Positions 7,373 through 13,000 of a stretch of DNA of 13,000 bases are shown here, piece by piece. Origin of the DNA: Crenothrix polyspora (GTDB lineage Bacteria; Pseudomonadota; Gammaproteobacteria; Methylococcales; Methylomonadaceae); the NCBI GenBank assembly GCA_945903675.1, contig CAMDOP010000067.1:1-13000 (forward strand). The letters run 5' to 3'. The translations under genes were made by a program, and so were the position numbers. The notes beneath the pieces were generated by a model, which saw only the letters and a program-made list of their open reading frames with translations, was not told where the DNA came from and did no database searches. How positions within the stretch are numbered: position 1 is the first letter of the stretch; each line of letters starts with the position of its first letter.

Positions 7373-9545
7373 AAATATAAACCCCTCTTGTGTACTGCTG
7401 ATGAGCTTGTCATTGGTCGGCTGTGAGGCATTAAAACCTTTTACAATAGATAAACTACCGTTGACTCCGGTCACTGCACAACAAGACAATCAGCAGGACA
7501 CTGCCTTTAAAGAACTACAAAATACACCGCAGGCAAGCAAAACAATAAAAACATCGAGTGAAATGTATCCTGGAACTGACCGTTTTGTGCCAGAGGCTGT
7601 TCCTCAACACAGAGCCGTCACGCCTACAGGTGCTGGCACCTATAGCTTAAATTTTGATGATGCCGATCTAGGTGAAGTCGCCAAAGTAATCTTGAGTGAT
7701 ATACTCGGACAAAGCTATGTACTTAGCCCAAAAGTGGCGGGTAAAGTCACCTTACAGACCACCGTAGCCTTAACTAAAGAAGAGTTAATACCGACTTTAG
7801 AAATGGTATTGCGCATGAATAATGCGGCATTGGTTAAAGATAGTCGTATTTATCATATTGAACCTACGGCTGAAGCTTTATTTACTTCCAATATAGCAAG
7901 CAGCAAAACAGGCTATCAAACCCGAGTTATTCCAGTCAGAAATGTCGCAGTTCAAGATGTTGCCGACATTATAAAGCCACTAGTCCATGAAAAAACCATC
8001 CTTCATGTTGATGGCAATCGTAATATTCTGGTGGCCTCTGGTACTGCTGATGAAATAGCCAGAGTCATAGACCTAGTTAGCACCTTTGATATTGATCTAT
8101 TAAAAGGCCGTTCTTTTGGCTTGTTTACTTTAGCTCATGTTGATTCAGAAACAGTTATTAAAGAACTCGAAGGTATTTTTCATCAAAAAGCGAAAAAAGA
8201 TGAGTCTGCATTTTTTCAATTTATACCCATACAGCGATTAAATGCCGTTCTGGCTGTTACGCATCAAGGTCACTATTTAAAAGATATCGAAAATTGGGTG
8301 CTTAGACTGGACAAAGCAAACACCTCGTCTGGTGGTGGTGTAAATGTTTATAAAGTTCAACACGCCAATGCCGAAGACTTAGCAAACACCTTGAATGAAA
8401 TTTTTACTGGTGCACAAAGCAAATCAACTTCAGCCAAAGTAGCCCCAGGACAAACAGCAACGGAAATCACCAACAAATCACCGACCGATACCCCGACTAC
8501 AGCGGCATTTGATACGGCAAAACCTAAATCCAGCTCAGATAGTCATGTTAAAACAGGCACGGCTAAGGTTTCTGAAGTTGACAATGTCAGAATAATTTCC
8601 GATAAAGCCAATAATGCCCTAGTGATTGTCGCTACCCCGCAAGAGTATGCTGTCGTTCGACCTATTATCGAGCAACTCGACATTGTACCGTTACAAGTGC
8701 TGATTGATGCGACCATCGCCTCGGTTAAACTGACTGATAATTTAAAATATGGTATCGCTTGGTATTTAAAACAGGGCAATAGTGCTGTGGGTAGTGCTTT
8801 AGGTGGTGCGGCTACGATGGGGAATGCAGCTCTTGTTGCTACATCAGCTGTTGCAACAGGTGGGCTGAGCGCCATCTATAACTCAGGCGCTGTTAATGCA
8901 CTTTTAAGTACAGAAGCTGACAAAGGTAACGTTAATGTCATTTCGTCGCCGTCTTTAATGGTTTTAAATAATCAGAAAGCGAAAATAAATGTCGGTGATC
9001 AAGTACCTATACAAACAAATTCAACACAACTGCCAACTTCATCTGGAATAACAGCCGGTTTACTGACAAGTAACTCCATACAATATAAAGATACTGGCGT
9101 TACCTTAGAAGTTACTCCTAGAGTTAATGCCAACGGCATGGTTATTATGGACGTCCACCAAATTGTTAGTTCAGTAATACCAGTAACCACTGCAGTCGGC
9201 ATTCAATCGCCTACCATTAATAAAAAAGAAATCGTTAGCTCCATTGCCATCAATGATGGACAAACTATCGTACTCGGTGGTCTCATTGATGATAACAATG
9301 CGATGACTAAAAACGGAATTCCTTTGTTATATGATCTGCCGTGGATAGGCTCTTTGTTTGGTAATACTAGCTATACCAGAACTAAAAATGAGTTAGTTGT
9401 GCTAATTACACCGCGCGTAGTCAAAAGCAAGCAAGATTCTCGACAAATCTCTGATGAGTTTAAGCGTAAATTAACCGGCATTTACCAAAAGGTATCGCTG
9501 AGTGACCATGAGACATCTACAGCTTTAGAGAAAAAGCTGTATTAA
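7359..9545 (+). CDS. gspD: T2SS outer-membrane secretin GspD, predicted lipoprotein
   Basis: GspD forms the multimeric outer-membrane channel. I choose ATG 7359 (728 residues) over the upstream TTG 7344; a GAGAA eight bases upstream (7346-7350) fits a ribosome-binding site. The N-terminus is a lipoprotein signal with lipobox LVGC, lipidated Cys22, and Glu at +2. Domains: N0 (about 94-170), N1 (187-250), N2 (253-320), and N3 (327-447, split by a Ser/Thr-rich insertion at about 352-408). The secretin barrel covers about 449-690, with NVISSPSLMVLNNQKAKINVG (two pieces around 525-546), YKDTGVTLEVTPRV (576-589), and KNGIPLLYDLPWIGSLFG (651-668). As the last T2SS gene it completes an Xps-like E-to-D order. 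Confidence 0.96.
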   Translation: MTTTKNINPSCVLLMSLSLVGCEALKPFTIDKLPLTPVTAQQDNQQDTAFKELQNTPQASKTIKTSSEMYPGTDRFVPEAVPQHRAVTPTGAGTYSLNFDDADLGEVAKVILSDILGQSYVLSPKVAGKVTLQTTVALTKEELIPTLEMVLRMNNAALVKDSRIYHIEPTAEALFTSNIASSKTGYQTRVIPVRNVAVQDVADIIKPLVHEKTILHVDGNRNILVASGTADEIARVIDLVSTFDIDLLKGRSFGLFTLAHVDSETVIKELEGIFHQKAKKDESAFFQFIPIQRLNAVLAVTHQGHYLKDIENWVLRLDKANTSSGGGVNVYKVQHANAEDLANTLNEIFTGAQSKSTSAKVAPGQTATEITNKSPTDTPTTAAFDTAKPKSSSDSHVKTGTAKVSEVDNVRIISDKANNALVIVATPQEYAVVRPIIEQLDIVPLQVLIDATIASVKLTDNLKYGIAWYLKQGNSAVGSALGGAATMGNAALVATSAVATGGLSAIYNSGAVNALLSTEADKGNVNVISSPSLMVLNNQKAKINVGDQVPIQTNSTQLPTSSGITAGLLTSNSIQYKDTGVTLEVTPRVNANGMVIMDVHQIVSSVIPVTTAVGIQSPTINKKEIVSSIAINDGQTIVLGGLIDDNNAMTKNGIPLLYDLPWIGSLFGNTSYTRTKNELVVLITPRVVKSKQDSRQISDEFKRKLTGIYQKVSLSDHETSTALEKKLY

Positions 9546-9587
9546 TTGAGAGTGTATCGCTATCTATATATGCTACCAAGGATGGCA

Positions 9588-9617
9588 ATGATGATTTACC
9601 TAGCATGCCGGGACTAA
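9588..9617 (+). other. Possible nine-codon leader ORF downstream of gspD
   Basis: AAGG at 9578-9581 is well placed for the adjacent ATGs at 9588 and 9591. That frame reads MMIYLACRD and stops at 9615-9617, overlapping the first codons of the 66-codon ORF that starts at 9605. It may be a chance ORF, a coupling leader for the next one, or a sign of a frame disruption between 9591 and 9617. Evidence is weak. Confidence 0.15.
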
Positions 9618-9805
9618 CCGCCCCAGTAAAAGCAGATATCTATCCGGAAGATTGGAGCTCACTAAGCACTGCTATATTAATACTCTGTGTACTAGTGGGT
9701 TGTGCGATTCCCTTTATTATTTTGCTTAATGCACCACGCATTAAAGATCTAGTAAAGCAACGATGGTCGTCATTGAATCACAAACAAAAAAAAACAGTCG
9801 AGTAA
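9605..9805 (+). CDS. Hypothetical small one-TM membrane protein
   Basis: I do not recognise this 66-residue ORF. The N-terminal 20 residues are polar (DIYPEDWSSL). One strong hydrophobic segment follows (about 22-41, TAILILCVLVGCAIPFIILL), then a basic tail (RIKDLVKQRW and a Lys-rich end), which suggests an N-out/C-in single-pass protein. It lies 59 bp after gspD on the same strand and before a hairpin, so it could be the last operon gene. ATG 9605 is the only ATG, GTG or TTG in frame, although the frame stays open back to 9512. It lacks a well-spaced ribosome-binding site, since the nearest purine run suits ATG 9588/9591 in another frame. It could be a real accessory protein, a decayed gene, or chance. 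Confidence 0.45.
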   Translation: MPGLTAPVKADIYPEDWSSLSTAILILCVLVGCAIPFIILLNAPRIKDLVKQRWSSLNHKQKKTVE

Positions 9806-9809
9806 TTTA

Positions 9810-9840
9810 TAGGATGGGCAACATCTTTTCGTTGCCCATC
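9810..9840. terminator. Hairpin between convergent operons (possible terminator; REP-like)
   Basis: GATGGGCAAC at 9813-9822 pairs perfectly over 10 bp with GTTGCCCATC at 9831-9840, around an eight-base loop. It lies between the T2SS-side genes (+) and trmN6 (-), where a bidirectional terminator is expected. The T-tract on either side is poor (only ATTT on the + strand), so termination is inferred from position and stem. It begins TAGGATG, like the palindromes at 10789 and 11521, so it may belong to a dispersed repeat family. Confidence 0.55.
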
Positions 9841-9880
9841 ATTTAACGGTCAAAATCAAAATATGAATGATGCTTCAGTT

Positions 9881-10603
9881 TTAAACTATGGGCTGTGAAG
9901 AAAATCGCAACAGAAAAGCTGACAAGTAATGTTCGCTGTCTTGCGAATACACCCGATGGGATTGGTAAATGGTCATTAATGCCCTCGAAACAACAAGGTC
10001 TGTGCGGCTAAAAGTCAACGCAGACACTTTGGCGTTATTATGACTATAGCCACGAAAATCTGTTTGCTTGCTTAAATAAAAACCCGCCACTAATGCGGCC
10101 TCAACAAATTTTTCTACCGCATGCACGGGTAGTAACAGGTAAAACAAGCCCTGACTGGACAGTAATTGATCTGCACTTTTAATTAAATCAGCAAAAGGCA
10201 ATTCATCGTTATGTCGGGCGACTTTTCTAAGTGAATCTGTGGTCTTGCTGTGATTCTCAAAAAAGGGCGGATTACAAATAACAAGATCATATTGATGCCC
10301 AATTGAAATAGCAAAACCTTGAATATCTTGATGCACGGCCTCAAGACGATCGGCCCAAGGACTATTACCGAAATTTAGCTGCGCTTCTTCATAGCTAGCT
10401 TGCGTTAATTCTACCGCCGTCACTTGTTCCGCGCCCAATTGAGCGGCCATTAGCGATAGTACGCCTGTCCCCGCACCAATATCCAAAACCCGATCACCCT
10501 TATTAACGGGTGCCATAGCACCAAATAGCACCGCGTCCGTACAGACTTTCATGGCGGATTGCATCTGGATGACTGAAAACTGCTGAAAGCGGAAGATTGA
10601 CAT
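9881..10603 (-). CDS. trmN6: tRNA1(Val) (adenine-37-N6)-methyltransferase TrmN6
   Basis: This 240-residue enzyme uses S-adenosylmethionine to make N6-methyladenosine at A37 of tRNA1(Val), in the cytoplasm. The N-terminal signature AMKVCTDAVLFGAMAP (17-32) matches E. coli YfiC (AMKVGTDGILLGAWAP). The SAM-binding loop is VLDIGAGTGVLSLMAAQ (39-55), the acidic motif II is AVELTQASYEEA, and the catalytic NPPF motif is VICNPPFFENH. The length is about the same as E. coli YfiC. The N-terminus MSIFRFQQFSVIQ aligns without extension, so ATG at 10603-10601 is a good start although no strong ribosome-binding site precedes it. It is transcribed toward the T2SS operon. A general N6-adenine methyltransferase of the same superfamily is the alternative. 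Confidence 0.9.
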   Translation of the reverse strand: MSIFRFQQFSVIQMQSAMKVCTDAVLFGAMAPVNKGDRVLDIGAGTGVLSLMAAQLGAEQVTAVELTQASYEEAQLNFGNSPWADRLEAVHQDIQGFAISIGHQYDLVICNPPFFENHSKTTDSLRKVARHNDELPFADLIKSADQLLSSQGLFYLLLPVHAVEKFVEAALVAGFYLSKQTDFRGYSHNNAKVSALTFSRTDLVVSRALMTIYQSHRVYSQDSEHYLSAFLLRFSSQPIV

Positions 10604-10631
10604 AGTGCGCTACGGTTGATTTAAGTGTTTT

Positions 10632-10660
10632 ATTGTAATGATTTATTTCCCCTCTTTAAT
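10632..10660 (-). promoter_or_regulatory. Weak candidate promoter for trmN6
   Basis: Read on the - strand, TACAAT at 10637-10632 resembles a sigma-70 -10 box, about 30 bases before the trmN6 start. The hexamer 17 bases further upstream (ATTAAA, 10660-10655) is a poor -35. No other candidate was seen in the 60 bp between trmN6 and the repeat cluster. Confidence 0.25.
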
Positions 10661-10662
10661 AA

Positions 10663-10697
10663 AGCAAGTAGCCTCGATGAAGCAAGGCGGAATCATG
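10663..10697 (+). repeat. REP palindrome, family A, copy 1
   Basis: It opens with AGCAAGTAGCCTCGATGAA (10663-10681), the exact reverse complement of 10735-10753, giving a 19-bp inverted repeat with copy 2. The remainder (GGCGGAATCATGG) resembles the second half of the common gammaproteobacterial REP type that starts GTAGCC-GATGAA and carries GCGGAATC, but the internal stem is imperfect in this copy. It begins 60 bp upstream of trmN6. Confidence 0.75.
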
Positions 10698-10717
10698 GTT
10701 ATACAGCGCTCCGACTT

Positions 10718-10753
10718 CCTCGACTCCATTGCGTTTCATCGAGGCTACTTGCT
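10718..10753 (-). repeat. REP palindrome, family A, copy 2 (inverted)
   Basis: On the - strand it reads AGCAAGTAGCCTCGATGAA, then ACGCAATGGAG and TCGAGG. CCTCGA (10718-10723) pairs with TCGAGG (10739-10744), so this copy folds into a proper REP hairpin. With copy 1 it forms an inverted pair of about 90 bp, the usual arrangement of REP elements moved by REP-associated (RAYT) transposases. None is encoded in the window. Confidence 0.78.
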
Positions 10754-10788
10754 AAAGGTTCTGATAAATACTGCGCTAAAAAAGTGCG

Positions 10789-10863
10789 TAGGATGTGCCG
10801 ACGCTAGGAGGCGCATCATTCACGTTCATAAACGATGCGCTTCACTTTGTTCAGCACATCCTA
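10789..10863. repeat. REPIN-like inverted pair, family B
   Basis: Terminal inverted repeats TAGGATGTGC (10789-10798) and GCACATCCTA (10854-10863) are perfect. An inner pair, GCGCATC (10811-10817) and GATGCGC (10834-10840), is also perfect. Each half can fold by itself (GATGTGC with GCGCATC by one G-U pair; GATGCGC with GCACATC with one mismatch), so this is two REP units in opposite orientation. It lies between family A copies 2 and 3. Confidence 0.75.
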
Positions 10864-10870
10864 TGGCCCT

Positions 10871-10890
10871 GCGTTTCATCGAGGCTACTT
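10871..10890 (-). repeat. REP palindrome, family A, truncated copy 3
   Basis: These 20 bases repeat 10731-10750 exactly, in the same orientation and 140 bp further on, so copies 2 and 3 flank the family B pair. The CCTCGA arm present in copy 2 is missing; the sequence to the left is instead the end of the family B element plus CCCT. This is a partial copy, consistent with a duplication followed by insertion or deletion. Confidence 0.7.
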
Positions 10891-10926
10891 ACTTTGATTT
10901 TTTAGGTCATCTAGCCAAAAACCGGC

Positions 10927-11291
10927 CTTAACTTAGCCTTATTACAGCCTAGCAAAGACTTAACCGCCTAAATCAAGGGCTTAATACCGGCTATCTGGCG
11001 CTGTATTCGGTTGGTGAGTCATTTAATTGTCAAATGTTGCGCTTAATCTATATTTTCAGTGCTTTAATCGGAATTATCAGTGACTTAATCGGCGTGATCA
11101 AACATTTCATTGGGCTATCAAAGCGTTAATTGACTATTTAAAGCGCATAAAACATCAGATTAAAGCCTTAACAAATAAAATTTAGCGCTTAATCGTAGCG
11201 ATGAAAGACTTAATCATAGCTTTTAAGCCTTTAGTTAGCCTTGTTATAGGCTCAATGTGACTTATTAAATGACTGTTACTTTCGATTAAGC
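10927..11291. repeat. Degenerate tandem array with 21-bp period
   Basis: A YTTAAT-type hexamer recurs at nearly constant spacing: 10938, 10959, 10980, 11001 (weak), 11022, 11042, 11063, 11084, 11105 (weak), 11125, 11146 (weak), 11167, 11188, 11209, 11230, 11251. Steps are 21 bp except for two of 20 bp. The best units share YTTAATCGG, a few variable bases, then ATCAAAGC or similar; those at 11063 and 11084 are closest to this. The register weakens near 11273 but resumes with CTTAG at 11292. No unit pair is identical, so the array is old or constrained only at the hexamer. It is not a CRISPR array. Stops and 20-bp steps break every long reading frame. Function is unknown. Confidence 0.7.
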
Positions 11292-11435
11292 CTTAGATAC
11301 TGCTGGCTATTGTTTGCTAGGTCTTTTTAAGCGCTAGATTTCGCTGGTTATTGTTTCCTAGGGACTTTTAAAGGCTAGATTACGCTGACTGTCGTTTGCT
11401 AAGGACTTTTAAAGGCTGGATGCTGCTGACTATTG
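11292..11435. repeat. 41-bp tandem repeat, about 3.5 units, continuing the 21-bp array
   Basis: Three full units start at 11313, 11354 and 11395, each 41 bp, preceded by a half unit at 11292-11312. Units 2 and 3 share the 15-bp core GGACTTTTAAAGGCT and match at about 33 of 41 positions; units 1 and 2 match at about 30 of 41. Each unit is a 21-bp plus 20-bp pair (TTTGCTA-type half, then CTAGATT-type half), and the phase continues from the array to the left. It looks like a dimer of the older 21-bp unit that was re-amplified more recently. Because 41 is not a multiple of 3 it cannot keep a reading frame. The end carries a 7-bp stem with a GGA loop (ACTATTG 11429-11435, CAATAGT 11439-11445). Confidence 0.75.
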
Positions 11436-11486
11436 GGACAATAGTTGCTCAAATATGTTTTATCAGTCAGGCGATTTCATGTAAGC

Positions 11487-11496
11487 GTTAGCTAAC
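11487..11496. other. 10-bp perfect palindrome
   Basis: GTTAGCTAAC is its own reverse complement and lies just after the tandem array. It could be a protein-binding site or chance. Nothing else in 11446-11518 stood out except an A-rich tract at 11501-11512. Confidence 0.25.
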
Positions 11497-11518
11497 TCTC
11501 AAAAAATAAAATACCCAC

Positions 11519-11557
11519 TATAGGATGTGCTGAACGATAGTGAAGCACTATCCTATA
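11519..11557. repeat. Solitary family B palindrome (possible guaA terminator)
   Basis: TATAGGATGTGC (11519-11530) pairs with GCAC-T-ATCCTATA (11545-11557): a 12-bp stem with one bulged T and a 14-base loop. Its TAGGATGTGC end equals the terminal repeat of the element at 10789-10863. Read on the - strand, downstream of guaA, the stem is followed seven bases later by a T-rich stretch (complement of 11501-11512), so it could end guaA transcription. The long gap before the T-run makes that uncertain. Confidence 0.6.
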
Positions 11558-11637
11558 AAAGCTTAGGTTTATTACGTCTTACTTTATAGATGGATGGTCG
11601 GATCAACAAAAGACAAAATTTATCTGGACATCTATAC

Positions 11638-11655
11638 GCCGAGCTGGAGCTCGGC
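11638..11655. other. GC-rich hairpin 72 bp beyond the guaA stop
   Basis: GCCGAGC (11638-11644) and GCTCGGC (11649-11655) form a 7-bp stem with a TGGA loop. On the + strand only CTTTCCC follows; on the - strand (the guaA direction) there is no T-run. It may be a factor-assisted terminator or an mRNA 3'-end stabiliser for guaA. I see nothing else in 11558-11726. Confidence 0.4.
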
Positions 11656-11726
11656 TTTCCCAGAATTAATAGACCCGTTTTATTATCGGCCTCATCTAAA
11701 TGAGCAATCGATTTAGTTATCGACTG

Positions 11727-13000
11727 TTATTCCCACTCTATGGTAGCCGGTGGTTTTCCCGATATATCATAAGCCACACGAGAAATACCAGGCACTTCGT
11801 TAATAATACGACGCGATATTAAATCAAGAAATTCATAAGGCAAATGTGCCCAGCGCGCTGTCATGAAATCTATGGTTTCAACGGCTCGTATGGCAATGAC
11901 ATAATCATAACGTCTACCATCGCCCATGACACCGACTGATTTAACCGGTAAAAATACCGCAAAGGCTTGGCTTACTTTGTTATATAAGTCGTGGCGATAT
12001 AATTCCTCGATAAATATTGCATCAGCTTGACGCAGTAAATCGGCATATTCCTTTTTAACTTTACCTAAGATTCTTACACCTAAGCCAGGTCCAGGAAATG
12101 GATGACGAAAAACCATATCGGCTGGTAAACCTAACTCTAAGCCTAATTTTCTGACTTCATCTTTGAATAACTCACGTAAAGGCTCTACCAGTTTTAACAA
12201 CATATTTTCTGGCAGACCACCGACGTTATGATGCGATTTAATTAAATGCGCTTTACCGCTTTTAGAGCCTGCAGATTCAATGACATCAGGATAAATAGTG
12301 CCTTGCGCCAACCATTTTGCATCGGTTATTTTTGCCGCTTCTTCATCGAAGATTTCTATGAATAAATTACCGATGATTTTGCGCTTGTGTTCAGGATCAT
12401 CAATGCCATCTAAAGCATCTAGGTAACGCTGCTCAGCATTCACTCTAATGACTTTTACGCCCATATGTTCAGCAAAGGTCGCCATGACTTGATCGCCTTC
12501 ATGTAAGCGCAGCAAACCGGTATCAACAAATACACAAGTTAATTGATCTTTAATGGCTTTATGCAGTAAGGCTGCAACCACTGAGGAATCGACACCGCCT
12601 GACAAACCTAAGATTACATGATCGGTACCGACTTTTTCTTGTACCGCTTTAATACTATCTTCAATAATATTATTGGACGTCCAAAGCGCCTCACAGCCAC
12701 AAATATCTAAAACAAAACGAGACAATATACGTCCACCTTGTTTGGTATGTGTGACTTCTGGATGAAATTGTAGAGCATAGAAGTCTTTTTCTTCATTGGC
12801 TATACCCGCTATTGGCGCACCATCAGAACTGGCTATTAGCGTAAAACCTTGAGGTAACTCAACAACTCTATCACCATGACTCATCCAGACATCTAGTAAG
12901 CCGTAACCTTCTGGAGATAAATGATCTTCAATCTCTGTCAATAACTTAGAATGTCCACGCGCTCTAATTTGCGCATAACCAAACTCTCTATGATCAGAGG
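11727..13000 (-). CDS. guaA: GMP synthase (glutamine-hydrolysing) GuaA, N-terminus outside window
   Basis: GuaA converts XMP to GMP with ATP and glutamine, the last step of guanine nucleotide synthesis in the cytoplasm. The frame stays open through the right edge, so TTG 12941 is internal; about 423 C-terminal residues are present of a usual 525. Fragment numbering shows the end of the glutamine amidotransferase domain with REFGYAQI (4-11) and FHPEVTH (78-84, catalytic His79 and Glu81), while the nucleophilic Cys lies outside. The ATP-pyrophosphatase P-loop SGGVDSS is at 133-139, followed by KWLAQGTIYPDVIES, KSHHNVGGLP and FRHPFPGPGLG. The C-terminal dimerisation domain ends in the conserved KPPATIEWE. 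Everything visible is intact. Confidence 0.97.
   Translation of the reverse strand, partial: SDHREFGYAQIRARGHSKLLTEIEDHLSPEGYGLLDVWMSHGDRVVELPQGFTLIASSDGAPIAGIANEEKDFYALQFHPEVTHTKQGGRILSRFVLDICGCEALWTSNNIIEDSIKAVQEKVGTDHVILGLSGGVDSSVVAALLHKAIKDQLTCVFVDTGLLRLHEGDQVMATFAEHMGVKVIRVNAEQRYLDALDGIDDPEHKRKIIGNLFIEIFDEEAAKITDAKWLAQGTIYPDVIESAGSKSGKAHLIKSHHNVGGLPENMLLKLVEPLRELFKDEVRKLGLELGLPADMVFRHPFPGPGLGVRILGKVKKEYADLLRQADAIFIEELYRHDLYNKVSQAFAVFLPVKSVGVMGDGRRYDYVIAIRAVETIDFMTARWAHLPYEFLDLISRRIINEVPGISRVAYDISGKPPATIEWE

Noticed and set aside
10625..10931. Two overlapping + strand ORFs (60 and 97 codons) upstream of trmN6
   Set aside because: Both lie wholly within or across the REP cluster; their codons are made by palindromic repeats, and neither peptide has a recognisable domain or a ribosome-binding site.
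11034..11129. 31-codon ORF in the tandem array as a small hydrophobic peptide (toxin-like) gene
   Set aside because: It has no well-spaced ribosome-binding site and its content follows from the 21-bp period; kept only as a point within the heptad finding.
10927..11440. CRISPR array
   Set aside because: The repeating part is only a degenerate hexamer to nonamer with no identical 24-40 bp repeats, no unique spacers of constant length, and no cas gene nearby.
10927..11440. Iteron-type replication origin
   Set aside because: The period fits, but units are too divergent, no TTATCCACA-like DnaA box cluster was seen, and no replication initiator gene is in the window.

Overview
The window shows an AT-leaning gammaproteobacterial chromosome segment. 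Three things point to the Gammaproteobacteria: a Xanthomonas Xps-like type II secretion (T2SS) gene order, TrmN6 and GuaA sequences that follow the gammaproteobacterial pattern, and REP-type palindromes. A methanotroph of the Methylococcales is my best guess from general resemblance, but nothing in the window proves it.

Region 1 (2-9545, + strand) is a compact T2SS operon: gspE (5' end outside the window), F, G, H, I, J, K, L, M, a GspC/XpsN-like gene, and gspD. Most junctions overlap (ATGA, TAATG, or 14-26 bp), so translation is probably coupled. The parts form one machine. GspE powers it. GspF, L, M and the GspC-like protein form the inner-membrane platform. GspG is the major pseudopilin, GspH, I, J and K the minor (tip) pseudopilins. 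GspD is the outer-membrane secretin and carries a lipobox, so it may pilot itself. No prepilin peptidase, pilotin or GspA/B is encoded here.

Region 2 (9546-9880) holds a doubtful 66-residue one-TM ORF and a hairpin between the convergent T2SS operon and trmN6.

Region 3 (9881-10603, - strand) is trmN6, a tRNA1(Val) A37 N6-methyltransferase.

Region 4 (10604-11726) is about 1.1 kb without a convincing gene, but it is highly structured. It contains three copies of one REP palindrome, with a second-family inverted pair lying between two of them. It then has about 500 bp of a degenerate tandem array with a 20-21 bp period, whose last third has become a 41-bp dimeric repeat. After that come a solitary second-family palindrome and a GC-rich hairpin. 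This array is the most unusual thing in the window.

Region 5 (11727-13000, - strand) is guaA (GMP synthase), whose N-terminal part lies beyond the right edge.
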